Assembly: GCA_963749875.1 (NCBI GenBank)
Contig: CAVVOX010000003.1
Span: 1-64,000 of the forward strand
Direction of reading: 5' to 3'
Length of the DNA: 64,000 bases
Source of the DNA: JAHQVI01 sp963749875
GTDB lineage: Bacteria > Pseudomonadota > Alphaproteobacteria > Rhizobiales > Rhodomicrobiaceae
This document shows, piece by piece, positions 57,824 to 64,000 of this stretch. Every line of letters begins with the position of its first letter. The stretch's first letter is position 1. The notes beneath the pieces were generated by a model. That model saw only the letters and a program-made list of their open reading frames with translations. It had not been told where the DNA came from and did not search any database. The position numbers were made by a program, and so were the translations under genes.

Positions 57824-58306
57824 TCACGTCTCCAACCCGAGCCGCTGATGCCATTCGGCGATGCTTTCCTCCGGGTAGTCGTCGAAGGTCTTGTCGCGCT
57901 TTTCGATGCAGGGCTTCACCCAGGATGCCTTGCTGCCGAGCATGAGATGGGTGCGCTCCGGCGGCACCGGCAGGTCGGTGTCGATGGCGGAAGCGTGCGG
58001 GTGCATGAGATCGGGCCAGCGCGGGTCCCAGACCCAGAGGGCGCTGCCGCATTTGCCGCAGAATTTGCGCTCGCCGATGCTCTCCTCCTCGCCGTCCTCC
58101 GAACGCATTTTGGCGTGATAGGTTCGGATGTGCCGCTTGCCCTTGAGCTGCAGCGTATCGAACTTCGCGCTGAGATTGATCGCGTAGCCGCCCCCGCCCG
58201 CCGTCTTCCGGCAGATCGAGCAATAGCAAAGGTTGAACGGGTAGGGGTGGGGCGACTCGACCGTGAAGCGAACCGCACCGCAATGACAGGATCCCTGAAG
58301 CAGCAT
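57824..58306 (-). CDS. GFA-family protein (glutathione-dependent formaldehyde-activating-like)
   Basis: A protein of 160 residues from ATG 58306, preceded by GGAGGA. MLLQGSCHCGAVRFTVESPH, then NLCYCSICRKTAGGGGYAIN and ERKFCGKCGSALWVWDP give the zinc-binding cysteine pattern of the GFA/CENP-V fold. Actual activity with S-hydroxymethyl-glutathione is unproven for most members. The longer C-terminal region is unremarkable. Upstream about 245 bp up to gap hold no gene. Confidence 0.85.
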   Translation of the reverse strand: MLLQGSCHCGAVRFTVESPHPYPFNLCYCSICRKTAGGGGYAINLSAKFDTLQLKGKRHIRTYHAKMRSEDGEEESIGERKFCGKCGSALWVWDPRWPDLMHPHASAIDTDLPVPPERTHLMLGSKASWVKPCIEKRDKTFDDYPEESIAEWHQRLGLET

Positions 58307-58550
58307 GAGGCCTTCCTCCGGATGATGGATTTCGGGCGATGCTTTCACCGATCCGTCCCGGGCGCAATCGGCGCGAGCATCCGGTTCGGCCGGGTCGGGC
58401 CGCGATCGACACACGGCCTTCCCAGCCATGAACTGAGACATCGAAACACCTTGCCTTTTGCACGAAAGGTCAGCATCTAACCTGTGAAGAGAGGCCGAAG
58501 CGCAAAACCAGGCGCGGCAGAAGCAAAACAGCCCCAAAGCGGAGGATTTC

Positions 58551-59561
58551 ATGACTATTCGAGTGGCGATCAACGGTTTCGGGCGGATCGGACGCAATGT
58601 TCTGCGGGCGATGGTGGAGCAGGGCCGGGACCATCTGAAGCTGGTCGCGATCAACGATCTCACTTTGCCCGAAACGAATGCGCATTTGTTCAGATATGAC
58701 AGTGTGCACGGCCGTTTTCCGGGCGAAGTGAAAATCGAAGGCGATATGATGGATGTCGGCCTCGGCGCCTTCAAAGTCCTCGCGGAGAAAGACCCGACGA
58801 AACTGCCCTGGCGCGACCTCAACGTTGATGTCGTCATGGAATGCACCGGCATCTTCTCCGACAGGGACAAGGCCGCGGCGCATTTGACGGCGGGCGGCAA
58901 GAAGGTTCTGGTCTCGGCCCCCTCCAAGGGCGCGGACATTACCGTGGTCTATGGCGTGAACCATGACAAGATCGAGCCGGGCCACGAGGTGATTTCCAAC
59001 GCCTCCTGCACGACGAACTGCCTCGCGCCGGTCGCCAAGGTGCTGCACGAGCTCTGCGGCATCCAATCCGGCTATATGACGACGATCCACGCCTATACGA
59101 ATGATCAGCGGATTCTGGATCTGCCGCATAAGGATCTGCACCGCGCGCGTGCCGCCGCCCTGTCGATCATCCCGACGACGACCGGCGCCGCCAAGGCGGT
59201 CGGTCTCGTGCTGCCCGAACTGGCGGGCAAGCTCGACGGCACGGCGATGCGCGTGCCGACGCCGAATGTCTCGTTGATCGACCTCAAATTCATTCCGCAG
59301 CGTGAGACGACGGTCGAGGAAATCAACACGGCCATGCGCCGCGCGGCCTCCGGCGAGCTGAAGGGCATTCTCGCCGTGACGGACGAGCCCTTGGTGTCGA
59401 TCGATTTCAATCACGATCCGTATTCCTCGACCTTCGACCTGTCGGGAACGCACATTGTCGACGGGCGGCTGGCGCGCGTCATGTCCTGGTACGACAACGA
59501 ATGGGGCTTCTCCTCCCGCATGTGCGACACGGCGGCGGCAATCGGAAAGCTGATCGGCTAA
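58551..59561 (+). CDS. gap: glyceraldehyde-3-phosphate dehydrogenase, type I
   Basis: GAPDH of 336 residues. MTIRVAINGFGRIGRNVLRA binds NAD; the catalytic Cys is in EVISNASCTTNCLAPVAKVL. THAYTNDQRILDLPHKDLHR (here IHAYTNDQRILDLPH) and SWYDNEWGFSSRMCDT are also standard. It interconverts GAP and 1,3-bisphosphoglycerate. thiE follows 33 bp downstream. pgk, often next to gap, is not here. Confidence 0.97.
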   Translation: MTIRVAINGFGRIGRNVLRAMVEQGRDHLKLVAINDLTLPETNAHLFRYDSVHGRFPGEVKIEGDMMDVGLGAFKVLAEKDPTKLPWRDLNVDVVMECTGIFSDRDKAAAHLTAGGKKVLVSAPSKGADITVVYGVNHDKIEPGHEVISNASCTTNCLAPVAKVLHELCGIQSGYMTTIHAYTNDQRILDLPHKDLHRARAAALSIIPTTTGAAKAVGLVLPELAGKLDGTAMRVPTPNVSLIDLKFIPQRETTVEEINTAMRRAASGELKGILAVTDEPLVSIDFNHDPYSSTFDLSGTHIVDGRLARVMSWYDNEWGFSSRMCDTAAAIGKLIG

Positions 59562-59594
59562 ACCTCAAGCGCCGTCAACCTACACGCGGAACCC

Positions 59595-60215
59595 ATGGAA
59601 AAGCGCTGCGAGCTCTATCTGCGTTTGTGCGCCGATGCGCTGTCCGATCCGGCCGAGCTGGAGCGCATCGTGCGCGCCACTGGGCCGGCCGCGCTGCTTC
59701 TCACCGATCTGGATGACGTTCCGCGCGACGCCATCCGGCAAATCGTCGAGGCCGCCCGGCGTCAAAATCTTGCCATCTTATTGGAAGACCACGTCGATCT
59801 CGCCAAGGCGTGCGACGCCGACGGCGTTCATATCAAGGCCGATAGCGGAGGGCTCAGCGAAGCGCGGCGTTTGCTTGGCGATACGAAATCCATCGGCGCG
59901 TCCTGCGGTCTCTCTCGCCATGAAGCCATGGAGATCGCGGAAGCGGGCGCCGATTATGTGGCCTTCGGCCAGATCATGGGCCGGGGGCCACGCGATGACG
60001 ATGCGCTTGCCGAGATGATCCGCTGGTGGGACGAACTCTTCGAGGTGCCCTGCGTCGCCTGGCTGAGCGAAGACGCCACAAAGGAGGACGCCAGCCGCCT
60101 CGTCCGCGCCGGGGCGGACTATCTCGCGGTGGCGCTCGACGGTGAGACGGCGTTCGACATGGGGCGCATCCGCGACCTTGCCGCACTGGCAAGCGATCCG
60201 GTGGTTTCGGCTTAG
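59595..60215 (+). CDS. thiE: thiamine phosphate synthase family protein
   Basis: A TIM-barrel protein of 206 residues. MEKRCELYLRLCADALSDPA, AILLEDHVDLAKACDADGVH and SIGASCGLSRHEAMEIAEAG follow the ThiE pattern, with ADYVAFGQIM after it. Several canonical residues (VGQED for substrate phosphate) are altered to IKADSGG, so it may be the diverged ThiE-like paralogue that accompanies gap in many Rhizobiales. Its TAG stop lies inside repeat family 1 copy D. Confidence 0.8.
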   Translation: MEKRCELYLRLCADALSDPAELERIVRATGPAALLLTDLDDVPRDAIRQIVEAARRQNLAILLEDHVDLAKACDADGVHIKADSGGLSEARRLLGDTKSIGASCGLSRHEAMEIAEAGADYVAFGQIMGRGPRDDDALAEMIRWWDELFEVPCVAWLSEDATKEDASRLVRAGADYLAVALDGETAFDMGRIRDLAALASDPVVSA

Positions 60216-60340
60216 CGCAATGCGCGTCCAGGCATGTCCCCGCGAAGGGGGGATGGACGCGGGAACAGATGCGCTCGCCTTTTGAAATAGATCAACTTGA
60301 CCTCGCTCAGGTGGTTCCACTTGAACGAGGGTTGATCTAG
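60212..60340 (-). repeat. dispersed palindromic repeat family 1, copy D
   Basis: A full-length inverted copy: TTAGCGCAATGCGCGTCCAG, CCCCGCGAAGGGGGGATGG, then ATAGATCAACTTGACCTCG, with arms CCTCGCTCAGGTG and CACTTGAACGAGG, and GGTTGATCTAG. It runs from the stop codon of thiE to 12 bp before the Sel1-repeat gene. Confidence 0.85.
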
Positions 60341-60351
60341 GAGCAAGTGGA

Positions 60352-61329
60352 ATGCGCTTTTCGATCTTCCTGGCTCTCCTGATGACCGTGCTCGCGGCGC
60401 TGCCGGCGGGAGCAGCCAGGAAAGCGGATGCCGGGAAGAATAAAGGCGCAGGCAAGGTCAGCCAGGTCGCGACCAGGCCGGTCGCCACGGACCCGGCCTA
60501 TGCGGCCTATGAGAAGTGCCGCTACATGGAGGCCAAAAAGCTGGCCGAAGCCGCTGCGGCGAAGGGCGACGGCCCGTCCCACACGCTCTTAGGCATTCTC
60601 TATGAACAAGGTCTCGGCGTCCCCCAGGATCTGACGAAGGCCGCCGAATGGTATGCCAAGGGGGCCAAGCTCGGCGATGTTCATGCCCAGTTCGCTCTCG
60701 GCGTCATGCTGGCCGAGGGGCGCGGCATCAAGCAAAACAAGAAACTGGCGGCGCAATTTTTCGAGCTGGCAGCCGCAAAGAATCATGCGACCGCGATCTA
60801 CAATCTGGCGCTGATCTATGTTGACGGCGACGCGCGCCCGCAGGATTTCAAAAAAGCGGCGGAACTGATGGAACGCGCGGCAAAGCTCGACCACGCCCAG
60901 GCGCAATATGATCTGGCGGCCTTCTATCGGGCGGGGCAAGGCGTTCCCCAGAGTGACCGTAAGTCGGCCTACTGGCTCGGCAAGGCCGCCGAGGCCGGCA
61001 TGACGAATGCGGAACTCGAATATGGCATCGCGCTCTATCTCGGAAAGGGCGTGCCGAAGGACGAGGCCAAGGGCTTCACGATGATCCGGCGCGCCGCCGA
61101 GAACGGCAATCCGGTTGCCCAGAACCGGATGGCGCATGCGCTGGCCGTGGGCAGGGGCACGAAGCGCGATCCGGTCGCCGCCGCGAAATGGCATCTCCTC
61201 TCCCGCCAGGCCGGCGTCAGCGATTTCGCGCTCGACGGCTTTCTGGGCTCGCTATCGCCGGAAGAGCGCAAGAGCGCGGAAAAGGCCGCTGTCGACTGGG
61301 AGCAATCGACGGCAGCCTTGCTGGAATAG
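60352..61329 (+). CDS. secreted Sel1-repeat protein
   Basis: A protein of 325 residues with a signal peptide (MRFSIFLALLMTVLAALPAG, AA). A Lys-rich segment follows. Then at least six Sel1 (TPR-like) repeats: LLGILYEQGLGVPQDLTKAA, FALGVMLAEGRGIKQNKKLA, YNLALIYVDGDARPQDFKKA, and so on to AHALAVGRGTKRDPVAAAK. Such periplasmic repeats make scaffold surfaces. The start ATG at 60352 follows AGGAGC. Confidence 0.87.
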   Translation: MRFSIFLALLMTVLAALPAGAARKADAGKNKGAGKVSQVATRPVATDPAYAAYEKCRYMEAKKLAEAAAAKGDGPSHTLLGILYEQGLGVPQDLTKAAEWYAKGAKLGDVHAQFALGVMLAEGRGIKQNKKLAAQFFELAAAKNHATAIYNLALIYVDGDARPQDFKKAAELMERAAKLDHAQAQYDLAAFYRAGQGVPQSDRKSAYWLGKAAEAGMTNAELEYGIALYLGKGVPKDEAKGFTMIRRAAENGNPVAQNRMAHALAVGRGTKRDPVAAAKWHLLSRQAGVSDFALDGFLGSLSPEERKSAEKAAVDWEQSTAALLE

Positions 61330-61440
61330 GCAGGCCGCGGATTACAGCGCGGGATCAATTTGAACGGAAACGGGTCTCCCCAAATTCAGCCGAAATCCCC
61401 GTGAAAACGCGGATCCAGGACTCTGCAGAGACAGCTCTAT

Positions 61441-61498
61441 ACTGGATGCCCGTTCCCCGCCTTCGCGGGGGGCATGCTTGGACGCGCGTTGCGCCAGG
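61441..61498 (+). repeat. hybrid palindrome ending in a repeat family 1 fragment
   Basis: ACTGGATGCCCGTTCCCCGC and CTTCGCGGGG resemble the REP-like palindrome of 57775, while GCTTGGACGCGCGTTGCGCC matches the end of repeat family 1. It lies between the Sel1-repeat gene and the M20 peptidase gene. Confidence 0.55.
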
Positions 61499-61515
61499 CG
61501 GGCGCGGCCCGGACG

Positions 61516-62907
61516 TCAGCCCCGCAGCTTATCCAGAATCCGCGCCCATGAGCGCGCGCCCTTCCTGAAGCTTTTCAGATTGTATTTCTCGTTCGGCGAA
61601 TGGATGCGGTCGTCGTCGAGCCCGAAGCCCACGAGCACGGTGTCCATGCCGAGCTTGCTCTTGAACAATTCGACGATGGGGATGGAGCCGCCGCAGCCCA
61701 TCAGGATCGCCTCCTTCTCCCATTCCTCGCGTAGCGCCTCGGCGGCGCGCCGGATCGCCGGCAGGCTGGTGTCGAAGCCGATGGCGGGGCTGCCGCCGAA
61801 GCCTTTGAATTCGACGCGGCAATCGGCTGGAAGCCGGGCGTTGACGAAGCTTTTGAAGCTTTCGAGAATGCGCTCCGGGTCCTGGCCGGGAACCAGGCGG
61901 AATGTCAGCTTGGCCGAGGCTTCGGCCGGAATAACGGTCTTGGTGCCCGGCCCGGTATAGCCGCCGATAATGCCGTTGATCTCCGCCGTGGGCCGAGACC
62001 AGAGCTGTTCCAGGAGGTTCCTGTCCGCTTCGCCCGCTGGTTTCGAGAGGCCGACCGGCTCCAGCATATGAGCGGCATCGACCCCGAGCGAGTGCCATTG
62101 CGCCCGCTGCTCCTCCGTTGGCTCGATAATGCCGTCGTAAAAGCCGGGGATCTGAACGCGCCCCTCGGCGTCATAGAGGCCGCCGAGAATATGGGTCAGC
62201 GCGCGGATCGGGTTCATCGCCGGTCCGCCATACATGCCGGAATGCAGATCGCGGCTCGCGGCCTCGATGACGATCTCGCCATGCGCCAGGCCGCGCAGGC
62301 TGGTGGTAATCGCCGGCTGATCGGCGCTCATCTGGCCCGTGTCGCAGACAAAGACCTCGTCGGCTTTCAGCTCATCCATATGCGCGTCGAGAAAGGCCGG
62401 CAGGCTTGGGCTGCCGCATTCCTCCTCGCCTTCGAGCAGCACCGAGACCGAGCAGGGCAGGGCGCCGGTCTTCTCCATCCAGGCGCGGCACGCTTCGAGG
62501 AAGGTCATCAGTTGGCCTTTGTCGTCGCTCGCTCCGCGTGCCACGATCACCGGGCCGTTCGCGGTATCTTCCGCAATGCGGGGCTCGAAAGGCGGCGTCT
62601 CCCATAATTCCAGCGGGTCCGCAGGCTGAACGTCATAATGGCCGTAGAACAGCACATGCGCGGCGTTCGCAGAGGGATGGCGCCAATGGGCAACGACCAT
62701 CGGCTTGCCATTCGTCGGCTGCACGCGGGCGGTAAAGCCGATCCCGGAAAGCTGGTCCGCGCAATAATCCGCCGCCTGACGGCAGGCTTTGTCATGGGCC
62801 GGATCGGTGGAGATACTCGGAATGCGCAACAGCGCAAACAGCCGCTCCAGCGCGGCATCCGTCGAGGCGTCGAGATGGGAAAGGATTGCTCCCAGGGCTT
62901 CGCTCAT
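61516..62907 (-). CDS. M20-family dipeptidase/peptidase
   Basis: A metallopeptidase of 463 residues from ATG 62907 (MSEALGAILSHLDASTDAAL). Metal site: HVLFYGHYDVQPADPLELWE (His, Asp), RGASDDKGQLMTFLEACRAW (Asp) and VLLEGEEECGSPSLPAFLDA (Glu pair). The dimerisation domain begins near DLHSGMYGGPAMNPIRALTH. The C-terminal GCGGSIPIVELFKSKLGMDT is also typical. It hydrolyses dipeptides or modified amino acids in the cytoplasm; the substrate is unspecified. Confidence 0.93.
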   Translation of the reverse strand: MSEALGAILSHLDASTDAALERLFALLRIPSISTDPAHDKACRQAADYCADQLSGIGFTARVQPTNGKPMVVAHWRHPSANAAHVLFYGHYDVQPADPLELWETPPFEPRIAEDTANGPVIVARGASDDKGQLMTFLEACRAWMEKTGALPCSVSVLLEGEEECGSPSLPAFLDAHMDELKADEVFVCDTGQMSADQPAITTSLRGLAHGEIVIEAASRDLHSGMYGGPAMNPIRALTHILGGLYDAEGRVQIPGFYDGIIEPTEEQRAQWHSLGVDAAHMLEPVGLSKPAGEADRNLLEQLWSRPTAEINGIIGGYTGPGTKTVIPAEASAKLTFRLVPGQDPERILESFKSFVNARLPADCRVEFKGFGGSPAIGFDTSLPAIRRAAEALREEWEKEAILMGCGGSIPIVELFKSKLGMDTVLVGFGLDDDRIHSPNEKYNLKSFRKGARSWARILDKLRG

Positions 62908-63085
62908 GGCCGATCTTCCTGTCTTTCGCAATTTGGCGCGATAGTGATACGCCTGATCCGCCCATGCCAGCATTTTTCCGGCCCGGTCAAATCCTTTCGG
63001 TGCGCCGTGGCGTTCGGGCTTGCGGTTCGAGGCTCAATCCGTATAAGTGCGGAGGCAGGGCGTGGGGAATGGCTTGCGGGCGGCC

Positions 63086-63619
63086 ATGGGCAAGAGCGAC
63101 TCAACTCTCGGATGTCAGGAAATCCAGGCAGGGCTGCCGTCGCTCCTGAAGCGGCTCTGGCGCTATGGGCTGGTGCTGTCCGGCAACGCCGACACCGCCA
63201 ATGATCTGGTGCAGGCGACTTGCCTGCGCGCGCTGGAGAAATGCGACCAGTTCGAGCCGGGCAGCCAGCTGTCGCGCTGGACATACACCATATTGGGATC
63301 AATCTGGAAAAACGAGCTCCGTTCGCGCCGGGTGCGCGAGGGACAGGGTTTCGTCGACCCCGAAATTGCGCTTGTCGCGGACGGGGTTAGCGAAATGGAT
63401 ACGAATTTATTGGCGCGCCAGGTGTTAAAGGAGGTGGATCGGTTGCCCGAAGGCCAGCGAGAAGCAGTGTTTCTGGTCTATGGGGAGGGAATGGCCTACC
63501 GGGAAGCCGCCGAGATTTTGGAAGTGCCGGTCGGAACGGTGATGAGCCGTCTGGCGGCGGCGCGTGCGAAACTTGCAAGCCTGAAGGACCAAGGCGATCA
63601 TCTATTGCCTGCAGAATAA
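63086..63619 (+). CDS. ECF-type RNA polymerase sigma factor
   Basis: A protein of 177 residues from ATG 63086. Sigma region 2: YGLVLSGNADTANDLVQATC, LRALEKCDQFEPGSQLSRWT. Region 4: DRLPEGQREAVFLVYGEGMA, YREAAEILEVPVGTVMSRLA (helix-turn-helix). There is no region 3 or extra domain. An anti-sigma-like gene starts 27 bp downstream, the usual paired arrangement. Confidence 0.92.
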   Translation: MGKSDSTLGCQEIQAGLPSLLKRLWRYGLVLSGNADTANDLVQATCLRALEKCDQFEPGSQLSRWTYTILGSIWKNELRSRRVREGQGFVDPEIALVADGVSEMDTNLLARQVLKEVDRLPEGQREAVFLVYGEGMAYREAAEILEVPVGTVMSRLAAARAKLASLKDQGDHLLPAE

Positions 63620-63646
63620 CGAGAAGAGCGGGGTGGGAGCGGCACG

Positions 63647-64000
63647 ATGAGCCCGGCATATGGGACAAATCTGAGCGACGAAAAACTCGTTGCTTACATT
63701 GACGGCGAACTGAGCGCCTCGGAAATGGAGAGCGTTGCCGAGGCCTTGTCGCAAAATACCGAGGCACGCGAGCGGCTCGCGGTGCTGGAGCGCGGCGGCC
63801 GTGCTTTCGGCGAGGCGTTCGATTTGCTGCTCGAAGCGGCCCCTGAAGACAAGTTGCACTCTGTCTATGCCGAGCTGATCGGCAAGACCGGCACTGCAGA
63901 ACCGGCTCCCGGCGCCGGGATGGGCGATCAGGAGGGGAATGTCGTTTCCCTTCAGCCGCGCCGCGCCGGCGGCGGAACCCCGTTCTGGCGCATGGCGGCC
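63647..64000 (+). CDS. anti-sigma factor-like protein, 3' end outside window
   Basis: The frame from ATG 63647 starts MSPAYGTNLSDEKLVAYIDG and continues ELSASEMESVAEALSQNTEA, the N-terminal helical bundle typical of anti-sigma factors, with LAVLERGGRAFGEAFDLLLE. It is open to the window end at 118 codons. No HxxxCxxC zinc motif is seen in this part, so it may be a non-zinc type. It follows the sigma gene at 27 bp, so the two are probably cotranscribed. Confidence 0.8.
   Translation, partial: MSPAYGTNLSDEKLVAYIDGELSASEMESVAEALSQNTEARERLAVLERGGRAFGEAFDLLLEAAPEDKLHSVYAELIGKTGTAEPAPGAGMGDQEGNVVSLQPRRAGGGTPFWRMAA

Overview
This window looks like chromosomal DNA of a GC-rich alphaproteobacterium, probably of the Hyphomicrobiales (Rhizobiales) type. 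The basis is gene content and order: the histone-deacetylase/xseB/dxs block, the hisB-DUF2628-hisH-hisA-hisF block facing hslV-hslU, a zur-znuC-znuB unit with a Zur-like palindrome, a phasin (polyhydroxyalkanoate granules), gap-thiE, and carotenoid genes crtB-crtY. The genus cannot be fixed from the sequence alone. No rRNA, tRNA or CRISPR array was seen.

Layout. 0-16 kb: a frameshifted putA and SDR gene, a DUF6980-like small protein, an IS5/IS1182-type element (3.37-4.75 kb), a FAD-linked oxidase next to a frameshifted Sua5 gene, an acyl-CoA dehydrogenase and SDR pair, an AT-richer islet with a secreted protein and a methyltransferase remnant (11.0-12.2 kb), then a histone-deacetylase-like gene, xseB and a dxs broken by about six single-base shifts. 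16-24 kb: a cytochrome b561 remnant, a FAD monooxygenase, and a six-gene minus-strand cluster in which uvrB lies between two ParA-type ATPase modules. 24-33 kb: membrane proteins, histidine biosynthesis with an arginase-fold enzyme and an orphan Cas2-like protein, and hslVU. 33-35 kb: an IS5-family element next to a decayed ImmA/IrrE peptidase gene. 35-45 kb: ligA, a metal-dependent hydrolase, ruvX, zinc uptake, an Imm11-like protein, ispG, a phasin and an XRE regulator. 45-53 kb: acylphosphatase, an ABC-F protein, ndk, a TerC-family protein, a Sel1-like membrane protein and crtB/crtY. 53-64 kb: pcaD-like hydrolase, an HbpS/GlcG-like protein, a pentapeptide-repeat membrane gene split by an IS1595-family element with a perfect 8-bp duplication, a GFA protein, gap, thiE, a Sel1-repeat protein, an M20 peptidase and an ECF sigma/anti-sigma pair that runs off the end.

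The most interesting candidate system is the minus-strand cluster at 18187-23940. It encodes a small protein with a PD-(D/E)xK nuclease pattern, a ParA/MinD-type ATPase, and a partner carrying two copies of a short helical (SAP/Rho-N-like) module. After uvrB come a second, diverged ParA-type ATPase and a second partner carrying one copy of the same module. The nuclease stop overlaps the first ATPase start by one base and the first partner overlaps that ATPase, so the genes look translationally coupled. I know of no described system with this composition. A role in DNA repair, mobile-element control or DNA positioning is inference only.

Two further themes run through the window. First, two families of intergenic palindromic repeats are dispersed between genes. 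Second, single-base frameshifts are confined to the first 16 kb and concentrate in putA and dxs, while most neighbouring genes are intact. dxs should be functional in an organism that also carries ispG and carotenoid genes, so sequencing error or a second dxs copy must be considered.
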